Shown here: piece by piece, positions 52,059 through 60,343 of the stretch
Layout of the letters: every line of letters starts with the position of its first letter
Position numbering within the stretch: position 1 is the first letter of the stretch
Made by a program: the position numbers and the translations under genes
The notes under the pieces: generated by a model
What the model saw: the letters and a program-made list of their open reading frames with translations, nothing else
Databases searched by the model: none
What the model was told of the DNA's origin: nothing
NCBI RefSeq assembly: GCF_028746185.1
Contig: NZ_JAQIVH010000027.1
Location: 124,001 to 188,000 of the forward strand
DNA: 64,000 nt
Origin: Paenibacillus_E qinlingensis
GTDB lineage: Bacteria; Bacillota; Bacilli; Paenibacillales; NBRC-103111
Direction of reading: 5' to 3'

Positions 52059-53258
52059 TTACAAAGCTTTCTCTTGCCAAGCGTGATACTGCTCACGGAA
52101 CGTGGCAGGCCATAGCTGCTCATCGAGCCCATACTGTGCGAGGAACGCGAACGCCCAGCGTTCGATACCGAAGCCTACACAGCCTGTCACGGCGTTGCGC
52201 TTGCCCATTTTGATATTAAAAGCGTTGCCGAACGTATTGCTATGGAAATTGACCGAGGAGCAGGCGATCGACTTCTTCACATGTGGAATGTTCAGACGCA
52301 GCTCATACTTCATTTCCTGGTTACGTTGGAAGGAGGCTTTTACTTGGAAATCGTTCGTGAAGAACGGATCGTTCGCAATCTCCAGCAAGCTGTCTACCTG
52401 CCATTCTACCGCCAATTCTTTCAAATACTCGATTGATTTCAAACGATTTTCTTTCACAAACTCAGGCTTACCGACGAAAATGATTTCACGCATCGAGAAG
52501 TCGAGCAGACGACCGAAGTCGGAGTGGTTTTTGGACTCGAAACGATGACATTTCGCAATCGCGGTCACGACAATGCCGTCGCCTTCCAGGGTTTCATTCT
52601 CAAGACCTTCATAGCAGTGGTAACACGTAGAAGGGTTCATCATGAAGTTAGGCTTCACCATGTTGTTATCCAGCGCCAAAGGCTTCTCTTGGTCCCAACC
52701 GCCTGCTTCGCGAATCGTCTGGGAGAATGCCTCGATCACATCGAGATCTTCACGCAGATGAGTCACGAAATGAATGTGTTCTGGGAACGAAGTGAAATGA
52801 TTCGTTTTGTTCAACGTATGGCTGTTGATGACCGCTGGATATTGTTCCTCTTGAACACCTTCGAAACGTCTCGCAATTTTGCTGACGAATGAGTAGTCAA
52901 GGAAACGCATCAAGCTGGAGAAAGGCTCGCGGAAGATGAAGAGGCCGGGCTCTAACACCTTAATTGCTTTACGCTCAGCGAGCTCAGCAATAATATCGCC
53001 TTCATAAGGCGTGTTGACTTTATTTTCGAATAAAATATTTTCTTTAAACCCGAAATCGCCATGAGAGAAGCGCTCAATAAGACGCTCAACTCGTGCAGTG
53101 ATTCCTTCATCGCCGTTAGGTGAGTTGTGGGTGATGATGATTTCTCCATCGATTAGAAGGATTTCTTGAATATGCTCATCGGCGAAAGCAGATGCGTATT
53201 TGACTTGACCGTGCTGGCTTTCAGCTAGGCCCGTAAGTGGAATTTTAACTGTACGCAT
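52059..53258 (-). CDS. Class II aaRS-like amino acid:[carrier protein] ligase
   Basis: About 399 residues from ATG 53258 (GAGG ~12 bp upstream; 7 bp after the carrier-protein stop). The C-terminal ~260 residues resemble the atypical archaeal-type SerRS catalytic core: HFTSFPEHIHFV, STCYHCYEGLENE, motif 2-like CHRFESKNHSDFGRLLDFSMREIIFVG and motif 3-like GCVGFGIERWAFAFL. Cys212, Glu258 and Cys360 are spaced as expected for the Cys-Glu-Cys zinc site. No tRNA-binding domain is seen. Such proteins are known to load glycine or alanine onto the phosphopantetheine of a carrier protein instead of tRNA, and the gene next door is exactly such a carrier. The first ~120 residues are an extra domain I do not recognise. 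The amino acid used is unknown. Confidence 0.87.
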   Translation of the reverse strand: MRTVKIPLTGLAESQHGQVKYASAFADEHIQEILLIDGEIIITHNSPNGDEGITARVERLIERFSHGDFGFKENILFENKVNTPYEGDIIAELAERKAIKVLEPGLFIFREPFSSLMRFLDYSFVSKIARRFEGVQEEQYPAVINSHTLNKTNHFTSFPEHIHFVTHLREDLDVIEAFSQTIREAGGWDQEKPLALDNNMVKPNFMMNPSTCYHCYEGLENETLEGDGIVVTAIAKCHRFESKNHSDFGRLLDFSMREIIFVGKPEFVKENRLKSIEYLKELAVEWQVDSLLEIANDPFFTNDFQVKASFQRNQEMKYELRLNIPHVKKSIACSSVNFHSNTFGNAFNIKMGKRNAVTGCVGFGIERWAFAFLAQYGLDEQLWPATFREQYHAWQEKAL

Positions 53259-53265
53259 AAATCCG

Positions 53266-53517
53266 TTACCTCGCAGTCTTCTTGGAAATAAATTCGGCAA
53301 TTTCATTCACCGTGTTCATGGGATAGAGCATTAAATCTTGGTTCGTTACTTGTAGGTTATACGTTTTCTCAATGTGAGCGATGAGCGCAGTCGCCCCAAC
53401 GGAATCGATAAAACCATAATCGAACAGATGAACGTCCACATCGAAATCGTCATCATCCTCGGCAATTTCGTAACGCTCGCGAATATGCTGCTCTAGCTCT
53501 TCTAACAAATTAGACAT
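53266..53517 (-). CDS. Acyl/aminoacyl carrier protein (Dcp-like)
   Basis: An 83-residue acidic four-helix carrier: the phosphopantetheine site is Ser39 in LFDYGFIDSVGATALIAHIE, close to the DS(L/V) motif of ACPs and DltC. It contains a run of acidic residues (EDDDDFDVDVHLFD) before the site. The ligase gene starts 7 bp after its stop, which suggests they work as a pair in which the ligase charges the carrier and the MBOAT protein accepts from it. ATG 53517 follows GGAGGCTTTCCCC. Confidence 0.92.
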   Translation of the reverse strand: MSNLLEELEQHIRERYEIAEDDDDFDVDVHLFDYGFIDSVGATALIAHIEKTYNLQVTNQDLMLYPMNTVNEIAEFISKKTAR

Positions 53518-53567
53518 GGGGAAAGCCTCCTGATTTCTAAATAAGTAGATATTAAATGTGGATAGGG

Positions 53568-56500
53568 TTACTGCGCATTGGCGGCAGGTCCGGTAAAAGT
53601 AAGTGTTGTCACGTCCCCGTATCGGGTCAGTGTGTACGTCATGGTAGGTGCATCATAAACAATTGACGTGTCGTCAGTGGTACTAAACTTAAGCTCGACA
53701 GGACTAAACAATTTAACTTGCTGCAGACCCGCTGATTCAAGCTTCAACTGATAGGTGTTTCCTTCCTCCGTAAGGGTAAAAGGTATATTCGAACGGACAA
53801 CATGGAACTGTTGTGACGATGGACCCACGCGAATCTCAGTCTCCTTCGCTAATCCAAGATATAACTTGTTCTCAATCGTCGTATAGATGTTGGAATTGCT
53901 TTGCAGGGAGTATAGGGCGAGCTTATCGCCTTTTTCAATGGTGACCCCTAAGGTCCCTACATATTCTTCCGCTAAACCAGAAACACCTGATATTTCTGGT
54001 GACAAAGTGGCGTGGAAGTGAGGACTACCACCGCTGATACGATCCTTCAATCGGTCCCAGAGGTAGGACGCCCAAGATTGGCTGATCTTCACATCGCTTT
54101 GCATGGCGGTTAAGAACGATTTGGCCATCTGTGTTTCGGACATAAAGTTATAATCATGCTTCGTACGAAGCTTATCAAAGTAATCAGCAAATTCCGTTAA
54201 GTTCGCAATTTTTTGAGGTTCCGGAAAATGGTATTCAATATGCTCGAAATAATCAATTGGCATATCCAGCTTTATCATGGACTCGAAAACATCCGTGTTG
54301 GCATTGTCACCAGCCGGCCTAAGGACGGGTGTAGGTGCATGAATAAGCATCGTAGCATCAGTCTTTCCTTGCTCATCTTGTAAAAGGAAGGGAAGCGACC
54401 AGATCGATTCTGGACGAGAGAGCACAGGTGACTCTGACGGTAAGAATCCGAAGTTGTACCACATGCCTTTTCCTTTCTCGGTAAGCAGGGTCTGATCGTG
54501 ATCTTCATTATTAATGCGCCAGGTGTGCTGGTTCGTTCCAGGATGTAACCATGGAATGCCAAGTTTATCAAAAGCCTGTTGATGCAGGTTGAACTCTGTG
54601 TTCTCATCTTCAGCACTCTTAAAATTATGTACAAATGTATGCGGATTTAGTTGTAAATGCTGATCTTTTGCATAAGCAATGAACTCGTTTAATTCCGCTT
54701 TATAAGGAAAGTGCGGGTCATCGATCGCCACAGGAGAGCCGAATTCGATACCACCTACAATGAGATCGTCATTGCCATCGTGATTAAGGTCCAGCCATAG
54801 TGGCACGGAATAATGTCCAGCAACCAAAGCGTGGTTGCCGACTTGATTTAAGGTTGTCCCTGCGAGGGGACCGGCATCTGACCAAGCGCCAGCGGATTCT
54901 TGGATGAACACTTGGAGGTCCCCGTCGCTGCTGCCGACCACGAGATCCGGTCGGCCGTCGCCGTTCATGTCACGCACCGCTGGCGCGGCGTGCGTGGCGC
55001 GATTGGGCAGCGGGAATAGCGCGCTGCCTTCCTCGAGATCCAGGGCCGCTGCGCTGCGGCCCTTGTACAGCCACACTCGTCCATCGGCTGCGCCTAGGAC
55101 GAGATCGAGCTTGCCGTCGCCGTTCACGTCGGCGACGGCTGGCGCTGCAGGCCCTCCGGGCAGCTGCAGCGCTTTCCCGCCCGCGAGCACAGCTGCGGGC
55201 TTGCCGAACCTGCCGCCCGCGAGCTGCGGCAGCTGCCACACCCCGCCGGACTCGTCCGAAACGACGAGGTCCGTGCGGCCGTCCCCGTTCACGTCGGCAG
55301 CGTGAACGGCACTGTAAGGGCTGAGCTGGAGCGGTGCACCGCTCTCCAGCAATAACCGGGCAGGCGCGCCGAACGTGTCGGGCAGCGCCAGGCCCTTCGG
55401 CGGCGGCTCGCTGACGTAAGCCGCCTCATCTTTGCCGAGATTCGTGTAGACATACACGAATCCATCCGCGCTGCCGACAACGAAGTCCATGCGGCCGTCG
55501 CCGTTCAGATCCGCGGCGGCCGGGTACGCGCGGTAAGGCAGTTCAATCGTGCCTGCAAGATCACGATAATCAGGGTACGTGGCTTGCCGCAACGGAATAC
55601 CGGCAGCCATCACGTGCAGTCCGCTCGCGTAGCCGGAGCCGGGCAGCTCGCCCACAAACGACGGCTTCGCATTCGTTCCTGTGTTGAGCTGCACTGTCAC
55701 GCTCTCGCGCCATTCACCCCAGTAGAAGGCGTTGCGCACGAGTGTAAACGAGGGAACCTCGTTGTACTCCTTCAGCTTCTCCGCCCAAGCGATGCCGTCT
55801 TTTTGCCCGATGGACGGCATTGCCTCAAAATGGTTCTGAAACGCCATCGCCGGCCTGCCATATGGCCCTAGGCTCTTCTTTATACTATACCCGAGCGTTT
55901 CCTTAGCCACATAAGCGAGCAGTTCACTGCGATACTGCATGTTCGCCGCCGCCCAAGCAAAATTAAAATAAGGCTCGATCGGCAGCGCTCTTTTATTGAA
56001 GTAAGTCGTTCCCGGTGTTGGCTTGCTTGCCGCTTGGTATTTCTCTGCGAGCTGGGCAAAGCCTAATTTCGGATCGAATCCGCTCTTCATATCAAAGCCC
56101 GTAGGGAAGTACCGGTTCGGCAGGAAATTACTGCTGATGAGCACGGCACCCTTGCCAACACGATGGTGCAAGACAAGGGAGACAGGCTGCTTGGATTCGA
56201 ATGCTTTATACATGTTGATAACGGATTGTCCCGTGGATGGCTCGAAGCCGTATCCAAGATGGAATCCAGGCATATCATCCATGGCATTATGTTTGAGATA
56301 GCTTTGTGTAAACAATTGAAACGATTGCTGAATGCCCTGTAAATTAACGGACACCTGCGGATAGCCAAGCGTCAGCGAATCTGCTGTCTGAGGACTTAAA
56401 ACTAAGTTGCTGATTTGTACTTTTTTTAAATCAACAATCGACTTAGCTCCCAGAAAGTCTACCGGGAACTGATTCGCGAACTCATTTTCTAAGAGTAAAT

Positions 56501-56831
56501 GTCCGCCCTGCTTCACGAAGCTCATGAGCTTATCCGCTTGTTTAGACCATGTGGAAGCCTGCGCTAGCGCGGGATCCAGATATAGAGCGTCATAGGAGCG
56601 TAGCTGGCGGGCTGAGAGGGAAAGCACGCTTTTTCTATCAATTTGAACACCTGCTTGCAAGGTTTGCTCGAAATTACTATAAGCAGCCATATCATAAGCA
56701 TCCCCGCTCGTTGCGTAAAGAAGCTTAGTTTCTTCGACTTTTGGCAAAAATAGAAGGGTGAGCACAAGGACTAAGACGCCTAAACTTATCCCGATCAGTA
56801 GTTGACGTACACGAAAACTCGACAATTTCAA
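53568..56831 (-). CDS. Giant membrane-anchored FG-GAP surface protein with GATase-like N-terminus and deacetylase-like C-terminal part
   Basis: About 1087 residues from a TTG at 56831 (GAGGG 6 bp upstream). The frame runs on to 56972, but that start lies inside the promoter. Order: signal anchor (QLLIGISLGVLVLVLTLLFLP); a Rossmann/GATase-like segment (LLYATSGDAYDMAAY ... MSFVKQGGHLLLENEF); five FG-GAP/VCBS units with calcium-loop motifs such as DLNGDGRMDFVVGSADG, DVNGDGRTDLVV and DVNGDGKLDLVLG; then a catalytic-looking region (LQLNPHTFVHNFKSAEDENTEF, LGIPWLHPGTNQHTW) reminiscent of polysaccharide deacetylase folds, and a beta-rich tail. The propeller part (54890-55560) is far richer in GC than the rest. 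First gene of the Dlt-like operon; it probably binds or processes the surface polymer that is modified. Function not established. Confidence 0.7.
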   Translation of the reverse strand: MKLSSFRVRQLLIGISLGVLVLVLTLLFLPKVEETKLLYATSGDAYDMAAYSNFEQTLQAGVQIDRKSVLSLSARQLRSYDALYLDPALAQASTWSKQADKLMSFVKQGGHLLLENEFANQFPVDFLGAKSIVDLKKVQISNLVLSPQTADSLTLGYPQVSVNLQGIQQSFQLFTQSYLKHNAMDDMPGFHLGYGFEPSTGQSVINMYKAFESKQPVSLVLHHRVGKGAVLISSNFLPNRYFPTGFDMKSGFDPKLGFAQLAEKYQAASKPTPGTTYFNKRALPIEPYFNFAWAAANMQYRSELLAYVAKETLGYSIKKSLGPYGRPAMAFQNHFEAMPSIGQKDGIAWAEKLKEYNEVPSFTLVRNAFYWGEWRESVTVQLNTGTNAKPSFVGELPGSGYASGLHVMAAGIPLRQATYPDYRDLAGTIELPYRAYPAAADLNGDGRMDFVVGSADGFVYVYTNLGKDEAAYVSEPPPKGLALPDTFGAPARLLLESGAPLQLSPYSAVHAADVNGDGRTDLVVSDESGGVWQLPQLAGGRFGKPAAVLAGGKALQLPGGPAAPAVADVNGDGKLDLVLGAADGRVWLYKGRSAAALDLEEGSALFPLPNRATHAAPAVRDMNGDGRPDLVVGSSDGDLQVFIQESAGAWSDAGPLAGTTLNQVGNHALVAGHYSVPLWLDLNHDGNDDLIVGGIEFGSPVAIDDPHFPYKAELNEFIAYAKDQHLQLNPHTFVHNFKSAEDENTEFNLHQQAFDKLGIPWLHPGTNQHTWRINNEDHDQTLLTEKGKGMWYNFGFLPSESPVLSRPESIWSLPFLLQDEQGKTDATMLIHAPTPVLRPAGDNANTDVFESMIKLDMPIDYFEHIEYHFPEPQKIANLTEFADYFDKLRTKHDYNFMSETQMAKSFLTAMQSDVKISQSWASYLWDRLKDRISGGSPHFHATLSPEISGVSGLAEEYVGTLGVTIEKGDKLALYSLQSNSNIYTTIENKLYLGLAKETEIRVGPSSQQFHVVRSNIPFTLTEEGNTYQLKLESAGLQQVKLFSPVELKFSTTDDTSIVYDAPTMTYTLTRYGDVTTLTFTGPAANAQ

Positions 56832-56884
56832 AAGGATCCCTCGATTGCTAGAAAGATTGCAATTCACCCTTGTCGAAGCATGGG

Positions 56885-56940
56885 GAATTGTCAATAGCAT
56901 TGCAACTCTTCTTTTGCGGAACATAGGAGAATTGTCAATA
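56885..56940 (-). repeat. 12-bp direct repeats in the leader of the Dlt-like operon
   Basis: GAATTGTCAATA occurs at 56885-56896 and 56929-56940 (44 bp apart), both in the predicted 5' UTR between promoter and TTG start. Possible operator; no known regulator motif recognised. Confidence 0.4.
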
Positions 56941-56958
56941 AAGGTCACTATCCTTGCC

Positions 56959-56987
56959 ATTATAGCATTCATAGATACGTTTGTTAA
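56959..56987 (-). promoter_or_regulatory. Sigma-A promoter of the Dlt-like operon
   Basis: On the minus strand TTAACA (plus 56982-56987), a 17-bp spacer and TATAAT (plus 56959-56964). Transcription would start near 56952, leaving a ~120-nt leader before TTG 56831. Confidence 0.7.
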
Positions 56988-57135
56988 CTTCTAAAGGTGT
57001 CGCGATCCAGCCGTATTGTCGGATTTTGGCTTTATTGGAGATATCCCTGCCCTAGATTCCTACCTATCGTTTCTGTTACACTAAAGAGAAGAGTTTGAGG
57101 ATTACCGAGGATTGATATTGAAAGGATTTGCTGCC

Positions 57136-59688
57136 ATGCGTACGATACGCAGAGAAGATGTAGAATTATTGGCCCCTGCGGGGGATTGGGATTGTTTGCG
57201 GGCGGCTGTTGCCAATGGGGCAGATGCCGTGTTTTTTGGTGTGGAGAAATTCAATGCGAGAGCGAGAGCGCATAACTTTACGATGGCTGAGCTGCCGGAT
57301 ATTATGTCGTTCCTTCATCTATATGGTGTACAGGGTTTCCTAACGTTTAACATTCTCGTATTCGAGGAAGAGTTGAACGATGCCAAACAATTAATTGATG
57401 CGTGTGTCGATGCGGGCGTGGACGCGGTAATTGTTCAGGATTTGGGCTTGGTCAAAATGATTCGTGAAATTTCACCCGATTTCCCGATTCACGGTTCAAC
57501 GCAGATGACGATTACATCGCCGGAAGCGGTTGAATTTACGAAACCGTTCGACATCGAACGTGTCGTTCTTGGTCGTGAGAATAACCTGAAACAAATTAAA
57601 CAAATCGGTGATCAAGCGAAGCTTCCGATGGAAGTATTCGTGCATGGTGCCCTTTGTGTGTCCTATTCGGGACAATGTTTAACCTCCGAAATGTGGGGAG
57701 GACGTTCGGCTAACCGTGGTGAGTGCGCGCAGGCTTGTCGTTTGCCGTATGATTTGATGGTCGACGGCGAGCAAAAACCGATGGGGGATGTCACGTATTT
57801 ATTGTCGCCGAAAGATTTGGCGGCGATTGAAATCGTGCCGGAGCTGATCGAAGCTGGCGTTCGTTCCTTTAAAATTGAAGGGCGTCTGAAGACCCCTGAA
57901 TATGTAGCCAATGTTGTGAGCAAATATCGCAAAGCGATTGATCGTTACTTCGATGGGCTGGACGCTCGTCCGTCCAAAGAGGAAGTGCGTGAGCTTCAGC
58001 AAAGCTTCTCACGTGGTTTTACGGTTGGGTTCCTGCAAGGGACCAACAACAAGCAGTTGGTTGACGGCACGTTTCCGAAGAGCCGCGGGGTTTTCGTGGG
58101 CCGCATCAAGCAAATCCTGCGCGATGCTGTGATCTGTGAGCTTGAAGCTCCGCTGAAGCGCGGTGATGGTCTTGTCTTCGATGCGGGGGATCCGACGAAG
58201 AAGGAAGAGGGCGGGCGCATCTATGATTTGCGCCGCAAGGGAGAGAAACTCGAAGGCGAAGCCGAGGGTGGATTGATCGAAATCGTCATGGGCCGCAACG
58301 ATGTAGAGCTTGGCCGTTTGCACGTTGGGGACCGTATCTGGAAGACGAACGATCCTGCTCTGGACAAACGTCTGCGCCAGACGTTCGAGACGGATAAGCC
58401 TTACCGTACATTCCCGGTAAGCGTGAAAGTAACCGGCGTCCTCGGCGAGACGCTGAAGAGTTGGTGGACGGATATTCGCGGTGGCCACACCGTCTTCGTG
58501 CAATCCGAGCTTCCGCTGGTTCAAGCGGAAAAAAGACCGATGGACGAACAGCTCTTCACCGAACAGTTCGGTCGTCTTGGCGGCACGATTTATGAGCTTG
58601 CCGAGCTGGATGTCCAGCTGGACGGCGCGTTGATCGTGCCGATGCGTGAGCTGAACAGCATGCGCCGCATGGCTGTCGGGCTCATGGAAGACGAGCGGCA
58701 GAAGCCGCGCGCGTACATCAAGCGCGAAGTCGGCGTGTATGACGACGTGCCGGCTGCTGTGACCGAACATCACGCGGCTGTTACCGCTGTGAATGCACCT
58801 GCTCTATCCCAAGCGGATCGTAGTAGCGCCCAGTTGACCGCACTTTGCCGTAGCTTGGATCAGGTGAAGGCTGTGCTGGCAACTACGGACGTCAACTTGA
58901 TTTATGCTGATTTTGAATTTATTAAGCAATTTCCTGCCGCTGTCGAAGCCGTTCATGCCGCTGGGCGTAAAATTGCCCTCGTAACACCACGGATTCATAT
59001 GCCAGGGGAAACGGGCTATTTTAACAATATACTGAAGCTTAAGCCAGATGCGGTTCTAATTCGTAATACAGGCGCAGCCTACTATTTCTTAAAGCATCGC
59101 TTTGAGAATCCGGACGCACCACAACCGGAGCTGATTGGTGACTTCTCCTTGAATGTCGCTAATCATAAGGCTGCAGATTTGTTCTTGGCTGCCGGGTTGT
59201 CGAAGGTTACGCCTTCGTATGACTTGAACATTCAGCAAATGGTTGACTTGCTTCGCCGCGCGGAAACCTCCAAGCTCGAAGTCGTTATTCATCAGCATAT
59301 GCCAATGTTCCACACTGAACACTGCGTGTACTGTACGTTCCTGAGTGAAGGCACGGACTTCACGAACTGTGGTCGTCCATGTGAAGAGAAACGTGTGTCT
59401 TTACAGGATCGTGTGGGGATGTCTCATCCTGTCCGCGTAGATGAAGGCTGCCGAAATACTGTCTATAATGCGATAGATCAGTCTGGTGCGGAGTATTTGA
59501 ACCACTTCATGGACTTGGGCATCCGCTCGTTCCGTGTGGAGTTCTTGGAAGAGACGCCGGAGAAAGTAACGGAAATTCTTGACCTGTACCGCAAAGCGAT
59601 TGATGGGCAAATAAACGGCACACAAGTATGGCGTTCCCTGAAGGCGACGAATCAATTGGGTGTCACGAAGGGTACGTTGGTGAAATAA
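57136..59688 (+). CDS. Peptidase U32 family protein with DUF3656 (RlhA/YrrO-like)
   Basis: An 850-residue protein: U32 core (VELLAPAGDWDCLRAAVANGADAVFFG, the signature EVFVHGALCVSYSGQCLTSEMWGGRSANRGECAQACRLPYDL), a DUF3656-type domain (~300-560), and a second U32-like half with CVYCTFLSEGTDFTNCGRPCE. E. coli RlhA of this family hydroxylates C2501 of 23S rRNA and is iron-sulphur dependent; other members modify tRNA or are called collagenases. It is longer than E. coli RlhA because of the C-terminal extension. ATG 57136 lies 9 bp after AAAGGA; TTG 57112 lacks a ribosome site. Confidence 0.87.
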   Translation: MRTIRREDVELLAPAGDWDCLRAAVANGADAVFFGVEKFNARARAHNFTMAELPDIMSFLHLYGVQGFLTFNILVFEEELNDAKQLIDACVDAGVDAVIVQDLGLVKMIREISPDFPIHGSTQMTITSPEAVEFTKPFDIERVVLGRENNLKQIKQIGDQAKLPMEVFVHGALCVSYSGQCLTSEMWGGRSANRGECAQACRLPYDLMVDGEQKPMGDVTYLLSPKDLAAIEIVPELIEAGVRSFKIEGRLKTPEYVANVVSKYRKAIDRYFDGLDARPSKEEVRELQQSFSRGFTVGFLQGTNNKQLVDGTFPKSRGVFVGRIKQILRDAVICELEAPLKRGDGLVFDAGDPTKKEEGGRIYDLRRKGEKLEGEAEGGLIEIVMGRNDVELGRLHVGDRIWKTNDPALDKRLRQTFETDKPYRTFPVSVKVTGVLGETLKSWWTDIRGGHTVFVQSELPLVQAEKRPMDEQLFTEQFGRLGGTIYELAELDVQLDGALIVPMRELNSMRRMAVGLMEDERQKPRAYIKREVGVYDDVPAAVTEHHAAVTAVNAPALSQADRSSAQLTALCRSLDQVKAVLATTDVNLIYADFEFIKQFPAAVEAVHAAGRKIALVTPRIHMPGETGYFNNILKLKPDAVLIRNTGAAYYFLKHRFENPDAPQPELIGDFSLNVANHKAADLFLAAGLSKVTPSYDLNIQQMVDLLRRAETSKLEVVIHQHMPMFHTEHCVYCTFLSEGTDFTNCGRPCEEKRVSLQDRVGMSHPVRVDEGCRNTVYNAIDQSGAEYLNHFMDLGIRSFRVEFLEETPEKVTEILDLYRKAIDGQINGTQVWRSLKATNQLGVTKGTLVK

Positions 59689-59709
59689 ATAGTTGCGCCT
59701 GGTGCGCTT

Positions 59710-59748
59710 AACCGCCTCACGACGATTAGTGTCGGGAGGCGGTTTTTT
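59710..59748 (+). terminator. Terminator after the U32 gene
   Basis: AACCGCCTC (59710-59718) / GAGGCGGTT (59736-59744) with an inner CGAC/GTCG arm, then TTTTTT. Confidence 0.92.
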
Positions 59749-60343
59749 GTCGTGTTGGTGGGGGATATCAGATGACGGCAGTAGCAAATAAGAACTCGCC
59801 AAGGCCTAATATGGCCAGAAGAGCCTCATCAAGCAAGCTGAGATAAGATCTATACGAGTCCCTCTATTCGCCAATCGAACAACCGAAGGATACACTAACC
59901 ACCGGTCAAGCAAAAGCTGCTTACCCCCAACCAATCCAGCCCATGCAAACGCTCCCCCACCGTTTAACTGGAAAACCTACACCTAAATTGTCGATTTCAA
60001 ATCGTATTTATTGTTTAATTGGAAATTATCCAGCTAATCTCGAGCATTCCTCCACATTTTTCCCTTCCATCCAAGAATAGCTGTACCTTTTCCAGTTATT
60101 TCGGAATAAACAGAGAAACAGAGAAACAGAGAAACAGACGGAATTACCTACATGGTTTCCATTTAAATCGTAGATCCGACATCATACGCATTTAGGGAAC
60201 ACATCTAAGTAGAACAACCTCGACAGTTCACAATTTAGACACATTTTTTTAATCTATTTTTCAGATTTGCTTAAGGTTGGTTTATTGTTCCACCCGTATA
60301 GTGATGATGAATAATACGAACGCATAGAAATGGGGGATCTTGG
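59749..60343. other. Gene-free spacer with dispersed palindrome and 8-bp tandem repeat
   Basis: No credible gene. GAATAGCTG-N9-CAGTTATTTCGG lies at 60075-60104 (see the copies at 40302-40495); CAGAGAAA is repeated about 3.5 times at 60110-60138. GGGGGA before ATG 60344 is the next ribosome site. A clear promoter for the ABC operon is not visible. Confidence 0.5.

Noticed and set aside
56832..56972. Longer N-terminus of the FG-GAP protein (start at 56972)
   Set aside because: The start would lie between the -35 and -10 of the promoter; the TTG at 56831 has a ribosome site and gives a proper signal anchor.
58009..58773. 254-codon antisense frame over the U32 gene
   Set aside because: Opposite strand of a well-conserved family; no start signal.
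59772..59846. 24-codon frame starting ATGACGGCAGTAGC
   Set aside because: Very short, weak ribosome site, lies in repeat-bearing spacer after a terminator.
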